Assembly: GCA_033558025.1 (NCBI GenBank)
Contig: JAUCEF010000003.1
Span: forward strand, 248,001-312,000
DNA from: Phytophthora sp. 'mugwort'
Taxonomy: Eukaryota; Oomycota; Peronosporomycetes; Peronosporales; Peronosporaceae
DNA length: 64,000 nucleotides
Reading direction: 5' to 3'
Within the stretch, counting starts at the first letter, position 1. The number at the start of each line of letters is the position of its first letter. The notes under the pieces are model-generated. The model was not told the origin of the DNA. It did not search any database and was given only the letters and a program-made list of their open reading frames with translations. Both the position numbers and the translations under genes were made by a program. This document shows, one piece after another, positions 23,760-34,683 of this stretch.

Positions 23760-25331
23760 ATTCAAGTTGAGTTCCGCGTCAGGATACTTCGCCAACGTGA
23801 CGCGATCCGTGACTATACCATGCCACGGCCAGATTGATATGGCACTGTAAGAACGTCCATCCTGATGTTGCAATCGCCTGCAGGCCGTAATGAGCAACTA
23901 ATGTACATTATATGCCTGTGGTTCGCTGGAAGGCGTCGGCCCTATTTGTTGAATAGATACTGTAGTTTGCCCGACGTGTTGAAGTCGTCGGTAATGTGCA
24001 AAGAAAAACATGCCAATACGTCCAGCACAAAATCTGCTCGGAGAAAAGATGAGTGATAAGCTTGCTTCGCGTTTTTTCGGAGTAATTGCGTTATAAATAC
24101 TACAATAGTAGTATGACCGTTCACTGTATTGCTTTGCCAATGTGCACTTCAAGTAATTGTCCAATCACAGCCCACCAGCTCACACGTCCTGGCAGTGCGA
24201 GGCTGGCACTAACTGCCTTTGCAGCTCTGCCTGAACTTCCGCCTGTCAAGAGAGACTAATTCGCTTTTAGCGTGCTGCAGGTCCTCGATCATTTTAGGAC
24301 GACGCCTCATGAAGTTTTCCGACGGGATGGGCTCGTGTCACCTGCGACGTTGATTTTGCTGGGCTGAATGTCGGTTTTCAGTTCACTTCATCTTAACGTT
24401 ACATGCATGGGTAGACAATGTGTGCAAGGCGTCGCATGGTTGTATTCCGCTCTACCTCATATTTGCTATAGCATTTGCTAATAGCGGCACTGGCGATCAA
24501 TGGTTAAGTTTCCTGCGTGATCACTGAGCGCTTTGCGGTCTTGTTTCAGCACTGTACAGTTACCAATAAGCTCTGACCTCGGTACGTAATTGAAAAACCT
24601 GCTTCTACGAACAGTAAGAAACGGAGCTGTACCTTGTCATCTTCGTCGAGGCTAAGATAGTGGATCGCCAAGGGCTACATATACAACGCACCAGGAAAAT
24701 GACTCCTTCTGAGTGAGTGTCGCCAAACCATTAGCCGGGTTGTCTTGGCAAACGTAAGCGACTTATCACTAGGGAAGCCTCCAAGCTTTGATGCAAGCTT
24801 TGCTGCGTGTTAGCCATCGGCTGGAACCAGATTCTGCCAGACGAGTCGCCAATCAGCGTTGTCTTACGGGCGTGAAGCAGGATGCTCCGAGCAAGCCGTT
24901 GCGCGCCGCTTTGTCAGGCACAGGCCCTCTCCTACCAGAACCAAGAGTATTGGGTAAAGACAGACGATGGCAGAACCAAAACCGAAGGCAACCAGTGGTT
25001 GCCAACCAGCACCTCTCAGTGGTATTATATAGCCACGAACGGGGCTAGCAGTCATATATCATTACCTTGAGTTGCCGTAAAAAGCCGCATTGCCAAGCGT
25101 TGCCCGTCGCACGGCTCCGCTACTCGATCGGGAACAATAACATTTCCTTCGAATTTCCTTGCGCCGCGCAATAGGATCTCCGGCGACGTTAGGTGCGCAG
25201 CTGCAGAGGCACAGTGCCGACTGCCGTTAAAAAGGTGCTGAAGGCGGCCACGAACGCTCTCACAACCGAATTGGAGGCTAACCGCGCACACTGTCATCGC
25301 AGTCGCAACCACACACTCAGTTACCCGTACC
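23760..25331. other. No gene; upstream region of kinase copy B
   Basis: No motif-bearing ORF was found. The last few hundred bases should contain the promoter of kinase copy B. The kinase frame is open upstream to 25193, but that stretch begins with a non-ATG codon and does not resemble copy A, so I do not count it as coding. Confidence 0.45.
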
Positions 25332-27038
25332 TGACGATGCCACAGCCGACGCTGTTAACCGAGCGCTTCCGCCTTCGCCGCCCGTTGAGCGACGCTCTAT
25401 ACGGACCTGTGGGGCTTTACGACGACACCCATCATAACAACGAGCCTGTAGCCATCAAACAGGTGTCGCTGGTGCGGGCCGTGGCGGCGCTGCGCCGCAA
25501 TCCCAACATGGACAACCCCTGGAGCGAGCGTCGCGTGGTCTCGCGGCTCATGGCGCTGCCGCCGCACGCCAACGTCGTGCGCTTCCGCGGCGAGTTCCTG
25601 CACGCACAGGACACATGGTGCGTCGCCATGGAGTTCTGCCCGGGTGGCGACCTGTGGAACCTGCTGGAGCGCGCGCCCAAAAACCGTCTGCCCGAGAGCG
25701 AGGCCTACCAGCTCTTCCGCCAATGCGCAACCGGCGTGCAGTTCCTGCACGCGAACGGCATCGCGCACCGCGACCTGTCGCTCGAGAACGTCTTCTACTG
25801 CCGCGGCGCGTGCAAAATCGGCGACTTCGGGCTCAGCACGGACTCGCGACTGCGAGGCAACGGCGAGGTCGTGGGCAAGGCCTACTACATGGCGCCCGAG
25901 GTGGTCAACCAAGAGGCGTACGACGCTTTCGCCGCCGACATGTGGTCGCTCGGTATCATGCTCTTCATCATGCTCACGGGATCACCCCTCACATCTAACG
26001 CGTCGCGCGACAACAAGGCGTTTGGCGCCTTCTGCGAGCTCGGCGTGGCTAAGGTGATAGACTCGTGGGGGCTCTTGGACCGGATATCCCCGGCAACGGT
26101 TCTGTTACTAGACGCACTGCTCCGCGTGAGCCCAGGCGAGAGGCCGACGGCCGACAAGCTGCTAGAGCTCCTGGAAGCGACGATGATGACAGTCGGCCAG
26201 CAATAAGGATGTAGTAAACACGTAGTGAATTAGATGTAGTTTGATAGTGCGAGGAAAAACGACGATGTCGTACAGCAGCTTGTAAGCGGCGTGGGGAAGA
26301 TATAACGGGCGATATGAAGATCATTATAACAGCAGCTCCGGGCATTGTGTGTGATTTACGGTGCCAGGCTGGCTGCAAAGGTGAGGCCTCTAGCAGGCGC
26401 CGGCATGACGACCGAGGTGCGGGCCGCACTGCGGCAGCGCCAGTGGATAGAGCGAGTAACCAACTACCCAGCGCAAACGGGGCCGATGCTGTCAGCAGCC
26501 AAGATTGTGTTCGGGGTCTGGGATGTGTACGAAACATAATATCAAGGGTTTCATTCCTAGTGTGCCCCGTGATTGCGATCAGCTTCATTGCACCCACCTC
26601 GCAAACTCCTGTCGCAGTCGGATGCCAGCGTTCCATCTTTTTGCTTCGTCGCCGTCAAATGCCCACAAAAGTATTTCCTGGCCAGGACTAATATAAAATA
26701 TGGTGCGTGGGGGTGTGTGCTAAAAAAGGCTGATGCTTACTGCCGACCGCTCTGACAACGAGTTGTACATGGAAGACGAGTGCTTACATCACCGTAAGAC
26801 AAATCCGTCAGCCATTTTGGCTAAGCGGTTATTTTAATAAATTAAAATTCTCCTTCTGTCTTGTTCGCTGCGCGCATCAGTAGCCTGTCCTCAACTAATA
26901 CGGCCAATGCTTTTACGATTCTGAGTGCAGCTGTACTTCCAGGAATTGCGAAATGAAGGTAACGTTTTTTAAGAATCCACCAACCAGAAACCGACGCAGC
27001 TCAACTTGAAGCGCAGGTCAGCGTGCTCGGTCTCCGTC
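25332..27038 (+). repeat. Inverted repeat arm B (1,707 bp) with kinase gene
   Basis: Reverse complement of arm A (16825-18531), the same length, separated from it by a 6.8-kb spacer. It carries kinase copy B and the same 3' flank, including the AATTAAAATTCTCC and CTAAAAAAGGCTGATGC stretches. Confidence 0.9.
25337..26206 (+). CDS. Ser/Thr protein kinase, copy B
   Basis: A 289-residue kinase with the same predicted protein as copy A: VAIK Lys41, HRDLSLEN 144-151, DFG 163-165, APE 186-188. I place the start at the ATG at 25337 (MPQPTLL) because identity with copy A stops just upstream. The frame remains open for 48 more codons upstream, so an N-terminal extension cannot be excluded. The upstream sequence differs from that of copy A except for short shared blocks, so the two genes may be expressed differently while making the same protein. 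Confidence 0.88.
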   Translation: MPQPTLLTERFRLRRPLSDALYGPVGLYDDTHHNNEPVAIKQVSLVRAVAALRRNPNMDNPWSERRVVSRLMALPPHANVVRFRGEFLHAQDTWCVAMEFCPGGDLWNLLERAPKNRLPESEAYQLFRQCATGVQFLHANGIAHRDLSLENVFYCRGACKIGDFGLSTDSRLRGNGEVVGKAYYMAPEVVNQEAYDAFAADMWSLGIMLFIMLTGSPLTSNASRDNKAFGAFCELGVAKVIDSWGLLDRISPATVLLLDALLRVSPGERPTADKLLELLEATMMTVGQQ

Positions 27039-27944
27039 GGGCGGCAGCAATTCGAAATGATGTCAAGCTGAGTGTTTTGAGAATCTACCAACCAGGAGCT
27101 CTTAACTTGAGTCGTGCGCGATCTCAGTTTGGTGATTCGCTTTTCGAAAAGCTTTGTGGGCTGGTAAAGCTCACAAGAACCTCTCACCCAGTCAAAGAAG
27201 GTGCGAACGCTCGTTTTGTGTTGTATTACACCTGTTAAAGCAACTTCTGCCGTGGAGGGAGGGGTGAAACCGAACAAACTTGGTTTACTTCTCTGTCCCA
27301 CCAAATTATAGACATTTCATGTAATTTGGTCTAGTTATAGCTACACTAACACGTAAAAGACTGGAGCACGTTGGATATTTTGTCATAGCGCGGTCATTGC
27401 TCCGTTTCTTAGCTACTCATAACGGCGTCATGTAAGAAATAACATTGACGGAATCCGCGGGTTTTATTTCGTAATTCTCAAGAAATTTTGCGGTATTCAA
27501 TCAATCTGTTACGGCGCCATCACCCCGATGTATTGACCCATCTCTCAATAGCACAACAGTCAGAAACGTGCCGAATCGTCTCTATTAGGGCTGTTCAGGT
27601 GGGGGGTTATCGGCTGTTATTGCGATATGCGCCAAATCACAAGATTATTATATCCAATCAGCTGCTACCTCGGTTTAAGACAATGATTTAGCAATAAAAC
27701 TGCAGATAAAAAAAACGATTTATTGGTTAAGAATCTGAGCTGTCAGGATTTTGTAGCCATTTCAACAGTTGAGACTGTTGTTGCTAAAGACATCGGACAA
27801 ACGCCACCGGGCCCGACGGACTTACGAACCCAAGGGAGCTTCAATCATTGCCTCTCGTTAGAAATTATGCATTCCAGTACTTTTTGCAAAGTGACGAAGC
27901 ATTTTTCTATGGTTTGATATTTACATTGTTATTTATGCTATTAA
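27039..27944. other. No recognisable gene
   Basis: Just outside arm B, a block near 27070 (GAATCTACCAACCAGGAGC) resembles the arm-end block at 26970 (GAATCCACCAACCAGAAAC). A diverged short tandem repeat therefore flanks the arm boundary. No gene was seen. Confidence 0.4.
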
Positions 27945-28480
27945 ATGCACTGCTGCAATCAGCCCATCGATCTGGTTCGTAGGCTGTCGATACTGTGTGG
28001 ATTGAATCGCATTAAAAATTCCCAAATCCAGTGTGTTGTAGTCAGGCGAACGTGGTGGTTGGCTCGCCATTTTGTTGTTCCAGCCTCCATCTCCTCGGGG
28101 CTCAGTCAGGTCTTCCTGGGCGGGTAGGACCGACCCGGCTGCACGAGAGCGGTCGCGTCGTCACGCACGCCCCAAAGGCCTCGATGGCTGCGCGACTGAG
28201 CCCAAACGACTTCTTGGCACGCGCGATTGTGCCGTAGCGGAGGCGGCCTTCCTCACTGATCTTGGAAAAGAAGACCACCACCGCGACGCGCGTTGCCGGA
28301 GTGATGGCCTTGGCGCCAAGTGTCCTCGCCATCTTGTTTCTTTTGCGTTGTGAGGCCAGCAGCGAACTAGTGGTAGCTGCCAACCGTTTTACGGTCGACG
28401 AACCCATAACAATATTAGCCAATAGGATCCTTATAACTAATTTGTGAAGTACACACAAAAAACTGTCCATAATTTGGTGG
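27945..28480 (-). pseudogene. Tc1/IS630-type transposase, internally deleted
   Basis: On the minus strand the N-terminal helix-turn-helix region is visible (RLRYGTIARAKKSFGLSR, about 28210-28290), preceded by a basic stretch. It is followed almost directly by the C-terminal block PDYNTLDLGIFNAIQ (about 28040-28000), which normally closes the DDE domain of oomycete Tc1-like transposases. The first two catalytic blocks are missing, so this is a deletion derivative. Confidence 0.65.
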
Positions 28481-28530
28481 GACAGAGAAGTACGATCCAA
28501 GTGCGGAGCATGCGGGCTAACCAGGGCCAA

Positions 28531-29378
28531 GACTGAGTAGTTATAGAACGATTGCTGCTATTTGTTCTTGCAATTGGAACGACTAACGTCCGCTATCCGC
28601 TTACCTAGCTTCAGCTGTGCGTGCTATTGCCGTGCACTCCGCTTAACTCTTTGTTTAAATGTTAAATGTTTGTTGTCACAATGCAGCGGTGGACCCACTA
28701 TAGCATTGCGACAACCAACATTTCATTTAAACTGGCAGTTATTCGCGGTGACCTGGGGTTACACCAACTCAACTATTGAAAAGCATATTCTCTATAGTAG
28801 ATTTGTATTGTGCTCAAAAGTGCTGTTAGTGACTGTTGGTGATTGCAATGAGCCGGTGGTTGCCACGGAGTTGGGAGAGCTTACGCGTTGTTCGAGCTGT
28901 GGTCTCTGGTGGAGATTCCGTCCTGATGGAGATGCTCGACGTGATGCTGCTGCTGGAGGCAGCTATCAACAACAACCGCCATAAAAATGTATTTATATCT
29001 CAAAAACAAATTCTGTTCTGGGAATGGGTGGTAACCCGGTCACTGCCCTCCGATTTACTTATTCCCGCGATGTCCTCCTCACTTAAGCGCGGACACCACA
29101 GTTCAGCAAGTCTTGTCTCTAGAAACACCTTGTATCTGGGATCACTGTATTTCACAGCGATCACGCACTTGCTACCGAAGTCCTTCACAAACTTGGCGGG
29201 TGCGCCGGTATATCTAGCCTTCTATGACGAGCCTTTCCTCTGTTTATGTTCGGTGGCTGTCACGATCCTGATCAGTAGAGAATAAGCTAAAGAGGATCCT
29301 CACACAAAAAGTATATGTACGGGAGAGTTAGTCAATACCGGTATCAGAGAGTAGACGAAACGTGAAAAGACGCCAAAT
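28531..29378. other. No recognisable gene
   Basis: ORFs overlap on both strands without supported homology. A minus-strand fragment at 29000-29188 (YSDPRYKVFL) faintly resembles hAT transposases but is too short to call. Confidence 0.4.
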
Positions 29379-30130
29379 TTGGACTTTTTAGTCATGATCA
29401 ACACGGAGCAGCAGCGTGGGATCGTTCCTCCTCCACAAGAAGCTGGATACGATTCACATGATGCAGCGGAGTCAGCATTGCATCAATGGACCAGAGACGA
29501 CAGATTCAATAGGTCGAGGCGCTGTGTAAGGTACACTGACGATCCAGGTCGCCATTTTTTAGGGCTCGCAATTACGAGCGTTCATCTTGTTCCGTGAGAA
29601 TTGGGATTCGAGAAGCAGACACCTCCGGCCCCTGTAAGATTGTGTATACTGTAAGAAGCTTGCACCACAACCATCCTCCGGCACGTGCCATCCGGGTTCG
29701 CGTTCCGCATAGATCAACTCAAGCAAGTACTAAGGCACCTGTCGCAAAATATACTGGGTCTGGTAGAGCTTCGGACGGCGGCAAGTGTACGACATCGACA
29801 AATCCAGGCAATTATTCTCAACGCGTACACCAACTCTCTCGTGGTGACCAAGGACATCTCCAATACCAAGGATTCCGTTCGACGGCGAAAGTTAACTCCT
29901 GAACAGCTATAAGAAATGCTGTTTGAAGTGCTCAAGGAAAAAACTTTGACTTCAAGTTCGTCATAATCCCTGCTGAAACGAATAAGGTGACACACCTCAT
30001 TTGGGCTGATTCTGCAACTTTGTGTTGTTCAAGGTTCACTATGACATGTTGATAGTTGACTGTACTTACAAGACAGACAAGTATCGGCAAATTCGCTTTA
30101 TTGAGATTACCCTCATGCTTACTCGAAGTA
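29379..30130 (+). pseudogene. MULE/FAR1-type transposase N-terminal relic
   Basis: On the plus strand, reading frames broken several times show a FAR1-like DNA-binding region (AESALHQWTRDDRF, about 29480). Next is CKIVYTVRSLHHNHPPA (about 29640-29690), where CX(n)HXH residues bind zinc in this family. A linker (RQIQAIILNAYTNSLV, about 29800) leads to the start of the catalytic MULE domain with IVDCTYKTDKY (about 30053-30085), which contains the first Asp. Nothing recognisable of the second Asp or the SWIM finger follows. It is a truncated, frameshifted copy unrelated in position to the minus-strand MULE at 11.2-13.0 kb. Confidence 0.7.
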
Positions 30131-30954
30131 AGTAATCATCTCTCATCTTTGATTAATGTAGGTTGCGTTGCAAATCTCGCACCTGAAATCCCCACTATTA
30201 CCTTCACGCTTTCACTTGACTCTGTTTACAACTCCCTTGGGATTTGTTTCGCAATAAAAACGATGTTTCCGGATGTGCAGTCCTCTCAGCATCTCGACGC
30301 CGCAATATTGACGCACGCCATGTTCGGGAAGCACGTTTTGAACGATGTCAGCCCCCCCCTCCCTCGTAGCTCAGGTAGCAGTGAGTTCTATAGTTCTCCT
30401 TGTCCTACTGCATTTCGTTGTGAACTAGGTCGCCCCTGAACAGCGCGTAGTAAACCATTGGGATATCCACCACACGTATTTTAGTGTCATCTCACGCTAT
30501 GGTGCAAGCAGTGTAAACGCGTAACACGGTGTCAGGCTCTAGCGCTAAGATCGCTAGAACCCAGTCCGGATGATGTTTGCGAGCTCTTGCCAAATCGGTA
30601 TCTTGATAATCTAGATGGGGTTCATGTTCTATGCCTGCACACCCCGAACGCATAAACAAAAACACGCCTGGCGCCCAGCCTGGGTGAATCATAGCGATCA
30701 CCACGTGTAGCGCTTTTGCAACTGCAGGAGCGATGAGGACATTTTACTCGCGATTGCGAGCGAAATTCGTCGTCCGCACCGCCGACGCGATTGAAAACGC
30801 CCTTGTACGTATACTGCTTGGTCCCTACTAGTCGAACAGGAAGGACCTGTCGGGCAGAACGAGCCCAACAGGAAGGAACCCGTTCAGCAACAAATGTCCG
30901 GTTGCCGCTTGTGACATCGAGGTCTTAAGAGTAGGATCTCTCTAAATGGTGGCT
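30131..30954. other. No recognisable gene
   Basis: The plus-strand ORF at 30056-30439 runs on from the MULE relic without recognisable motifs. Nothing else can be supported. Confidence 0.4.
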
Positions 30955-31008
30955 GTAACGGGAACACTCGATGTAACGGGAACGATCGATGTAGCGGGGA
31001 CGCTTTGT
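30955..31008. repeat. 18-bp tandem repeat, three copies
   Basis: GTAACGGGAACACTCGAT, GTAACGGGAACGATCGAT and a diverged third unit GTAGCGGGGACGCTTTGT follow one another exactly. Confidence 0.85.
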
Positions 31009-31189
31009 ACCAGTTTATACCAGTACTTGCATGTATGCACATTTTTGTGTGAGGGCCCTCAGCAAGAGGGCCCTCGTTAGATTCTCCTCCAATGGTCAAC
31101 AGAGAATAAGAATCCAGCGGCCGGCTGTGCGCCCACGAGAACGAGCGGCTGTTCCGTTCAAGTCACCCACAAATGTCAAGTCTCCATGG

Positions 31190-32330
31190 ACGCCAACCCT
31201 GTGGATATCACGCCGGCTCATTCTCGATTTGCGTCGATAACCAACAAGCCATCAACCTCACGTTTGACTCAAGTCGAGTATCAATAAAAGCCAAGTGCGT
31301 GGTGGCTACCGTGCAGCATCTTCTGTTGCTACACAGCAATGCCAAGCTCTCCTAGTAACTATTTGCACACGACGAGCAGACCCAGCAACAAACTCGGCCT
31401 CCATGATCGATAACGCAAAACTGACCTGTTCCCTGGATAACCATCCGACAATAATGCCGTCTATACACAACGTGCCGCCACACGGACTTAAGGTCCGCAC
31501 GATCCGCCGCGTCGTTGTAGCCCTCAACCTGGACGCCTGCCTCAATTGCGAAAGCTTCCCCCCCCCTCCAAAAAAACATGAGGTCGATGGCCCTTTCCAG
31601 CGTACAAGTAACTCGCTTTTCCCGACGGATCTACCCCACGCGGTGCGTGTGACCTGCGCGTCATGGCAAATGCAATGCCTCTGCTGGTGCAGCGTGTAAT
31701 TAAGAGCAGGCCACCAACCATCGAATGAAAAGGTCACAGTGTCGGACGAACAGCCCCCCCCTCCGCCAGCTCGCCTTTATCTTCGCCATCCTGGCAACCG
31801 CTGCCAGGCGCGCACGAACTGGTTTGGCTTTGGCGAGTCCAAACCACTGAAGCAATTCATTGATGTTCTGATGCTGTTCACGTAGATATCGCCATAGGAG
31901 ATAACCATGCCGAGGAACTTGGAGACGGCTCCCAAGGGCTCCACATCCAATAAGAATATATCGTTGAAGAACTTGTTATTCACGAGCAAGTCGTTGACGC
32001 GAACACCAACCAGTGTCAGGTTTGATCACGTAAATGTTGCTGTCCTTAAACCATTGCTTCAAGACCAACTTCACCACTGCATACGTAACTGCTATGGCCA
32101 AAAGCGGCTGGCCTGCTTAAAGCCACATATACTCTTGAGCAACCTCAGCACCACGTACTTCTTCCCCGTCAGATCAAATGTCTCGAGCGTCTATGTATTA
32201 ATCCGCATACCCTGCGTCACGTGCAGCAATATCTCGAGGCCAGGTTCTTTCTCGTCCTTCACGTACGCACTAAATACCGTATGGTCGTTGCCTAGGCGTC
32301 GCCAAAGTAGCACATTCGACAATCCTTGAC
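31190..32330 (-). pseudogene. Ty1/Copia retrotransposon RT-RNaseH relic
   Basis: The minus strand carries Copia pol segments in order. The reverse-transcriptase region has EPGLEILLHVTQGMRI (about 32240) and VVLRLLKSIYGFKQA (about 32140). The active-site box reads VGVRVNDLLV (about 31990), with the usual YVDD changed to RVND. VSKFLGM (about 31910) follows, and then the RNase H region with GWLSREQVSFALSIMEAEFVAGSA (about 31440-31385). The next conserved Copia block (VDNQQAI...KAK) is on the opposite strand at 31234-31300, so the 3' end appears inverted. Frame breaks are numerous. A matching 5' RT fragment lies at 34500-34683 on the same strand, so the element was split by later insertions. Confidence 0.75.
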
Positions 32331-33265
32331 ATCAACAGATGAATGAAACGTATTTTTAGTAGATAAAGCAGTGTTTTTATACTTATCTGTACCGTCTTCG
32401 CTATCACTGATGATGTCGTCACCGGAATCCGATATCGTCGTCCGACATAATTTCAACACTAGCAGGCCGCAGCTTCCAGCTCCGCTACAATACTGTTTTT
32501 AATCCGCTGGAAGTCAGCCCTGTCTTCTGCCACAGGAGTATCATTTAGTATCCCGATACTTGGTTAAAGCCGCTAACGGTCTTCATCTGTGTCAAAGTTG
32601 CCCAGCATTTCGACACGTACTGCGTAATGACGGTGCGGCTCGGTGTCTTCAGTTTGAACGTTTCTTCTGTGTGGTTATCGTTTAATTTGATAGCCTCGGC
32701 ATCATCTCAGCTTGTGCAAGTTGTTTATGTGCTTTTAGAATGGCTTTCTTCAATTTAGTACGCCTTTGTACACGTCGCATAGCCCCAGCGCGGTACACCA
32801 CGTGTTGTTCGCGGGAACACATGATCCAAAGCGATGGACCCAGATTTGAACGGTTTGTTTCATGAATCGTCTGCCGGTTCGAAGACGTACGTGTAGCGCT
32901 GAGGAATTTTGGGTAGGATGACATTTATCGTAGCTGCGCAATTTACGAGTCGTCAGCACAATACCTGCCGAAATCATCCCATAAGAGCAACATGTTTTCG
33001 GGGCGGTCGCAAAGCGGAACTTTAGCGAAAGTTTGTCGATCCAACCTGAATACTTATTGCCGTAAATATCACAGTCGTTTGGTCCTGTAAAACGTTAACG
33101 TCACATCCCGAAACGGTTGCTCGAAAGCCATGGCGCAGCTCATTGTTTTCGTTTGACTTGCTTTGGTTTGTGCCGTTGTTATTCAAGCTGAGAAGAACGG
33201 GTGTTTAGTACCTTTCCAATCAGCTAAAGCATAGCAGTTGCCTTCGCTTTTGCTTTTTTCGCGCA
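32331..33265. other. Unassigned debris inside the split Copia element
   Basis: Minus-strand ORFs at 32682-32977 contain RYTYVFEP-like and CVPANNTW stretches that I cannot place in a family. The stretch lies between two halves of a Copia element and is probably inserted material. Confidence 0.35.
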
Positions 33266-33615
33266 CTTTACTCACTTTGTCTTCACACCTCGTTTAGAAA
33301 ATGTCTGTTCAGGCAAATACTCAAAAACATAATTCTATCAATATATAATGTCCAGTAGCTCTAGAAAATGTCTGTGCAGGCAAATACTCAAAAACATAAT
33401 TCTATCAATATATAATGTCCAGTAGCTTTACCCACTTTGTCTTCACACCTCGTTCAGAAAATGTCTGTGCAGGCAATTACTCAAAAACATAATTCTAACA
33501 ATATATAATGTCCAGTAGCTTTACCCACTTTGTCTTCACACCTCGTTTATAAATTGTCTGGTTAGGCAACTACTCAAAACATAATTCTACCAAACTTATA
33601 ATGTCCAGTAGCTAC
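33266..33615 (+). repeat. 93-bp satellite, about four copies
   Basis: Units share ACTTTGTCTTCACACCTCGTT, AGAAAATGTCTGTGCAGGCA and ATATATAATGTCCAGTAGCT. Starts of the AGAAAATG segment fall at 33297, 33363, 33456 and 33549. Two intervals are 93 bp and one is 66 bp, where the CTTTGTCTTCACACC part is missing. The copies are highly similar, implying recent amplification. Confidence 0.92.
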
Positions 33616-33641
33616 TGGACATTATATATTGGTAGAATTAC
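33582..33641. repeat. Palindrome closing the satellite
   Basis: The last satellite unit runs directly into its own reverse complement. A perfect 30-bp palindrome is centred on AGCT (33597-33626), and TAATTCTACCAA (33582-33593) pairs with TTGGTAGAATTA on the other side. It could form a strong cruciform or hairpin. Confidence 0.93.
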
Positions 33642-33759
33642 AGATAATGGACATACATATCTGGTCAGCATTATATACTTGGATGCATTGTGTCTCCGCA
33701 ATGGTTCTTCGAAACAACGCCTTAAGCGCTTGAACTACCACGTGATCGTCTTCAGGTGT

Positions 33760-34302
33760 ATTTAGCCTTGCCTGGTCCGAGTGCGAAGAGAAAGCCGATT
33801 TCTACGCAGAAATATTTTTATACATGTAGGAGAGGCGGCAAACGTGTCGCTAAGGTCACACCGAGCAACAACACGTTTGCCTGCAGTTACAGCATCAACC
33901 TGGACACCGGAGGCCGTCTTGAAGGAGAGCATTTACCCATAGTACAATATCGTCTTCCATTTGTCGAGATAGCACAGTTGCGCTTCCCAGTTTTCTCAGA
34001 TTTCGGTGGCGTCCTCGACTGCTGTCGCATGCTTCCCGAACTGTGTTGCTTTGGTTTGCTGACATATTTATTAGTTTATTCTTGGCTCTGACTTCGCTAT
34101 CAGTCAAGTTTCCGTAAAAGTACCCAATCGCCCCGTCGAGGTCGCAGCCGTCTTCTCTGTAGTTGAGGTTGAGAACGTTCAGCTTGTGTGAGTACCCCAC
34201 CGCCATGCGCTGGAACGTTTTTTCTCTCGTTTCTTTCTTCCCCCATTTATTCATGTCCACCCTATGGCGAGTGCTCCTATCTTGGCCAGTAAGTGCAATC
34301 AT
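33760..34302 (-). pseudogene. pogo/CENP-B-like transposase N-terminal relic
   Basis: The minus strand encodes a basic N-terminal region followed by LSRQMEDDIVLWVNALLQDG (about 33990-33930). This pattern resembles the CENP-B/Tc5-type second helix-turn-helix that starts pogo-like DDE_1 transposases. No catalytic domain follows. It is inserted between the two halves of the Copia relic. Confidence 0.5.
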
Positions 34303-34314
34303 CCTTTACCAAGA

Positions 34315-34683
34315 CTAGAGCATATAATTAGAGGAGACAAAGAAGCAGAAGTGGAGCCAAATGTTTAAAATGAGATTGATATTGTTGGCTGTCTGCTCAC
34401 TGACCCTTAGAACTAAACGACGTCTAGGACTACGATCATACAGTGCGTCACCGTTCCTGTCCTGCACCCGCAACGGTTTTTTGGTAGCGTAATCAAACCC
34501 CTCGGCAGCACGTCGACTAAACGTCTGTGCTGTGCTCTGTTCGTCATCACAGACTATAAGCCTCGCTTTGTACCTCTCCAGGGTGCTGTCGGCGTGCCTT
34601 TTCATCTTAGGCAACCACTTGAAATGCAGAACGCTATCCTGTCTTCCAAACGAGCTCACAAGCGCCATTGGCCTCGAGGACAA
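34315..34683 (-). pseudogene. Copia reverse transcriptase 5' fragment
   Basis: The minus strand reads KWLPKMKRHADSTLERYKAR (about 34625-34565), followed by LIVCDDEQ. This is the conserved N-terminal block of Copia reverse transcriptase, normally of the form KxKxxADGxIERYKARLVACGNEQ. The downstream RT blocks are found at 32330-31800 on the same strand, separated by about 2 kb of inserted satellite and transposon sequence. Confidence 0.65.

Noticed and set aside
29000..29188. Possible hAT transposase fragment (YSDPRYKVFL)
   Set aside because: One short motif without flanking hAT blocks; not enough to support a call.
32682..32977. Possible retroelement or transposase fragment between the Copia halves
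   Set aside because: Some conserved-looking stretches (RYTYVFEP) but no assignable motif in any frame.
600..34000. CRISPR-like interpretation of the tandem repeats at 617, 30955 and 33266
   Set aside because: The repeats are contiguous or have conserved inter-repeat sequence with no unique spacers, and the genome is eukaryotic.
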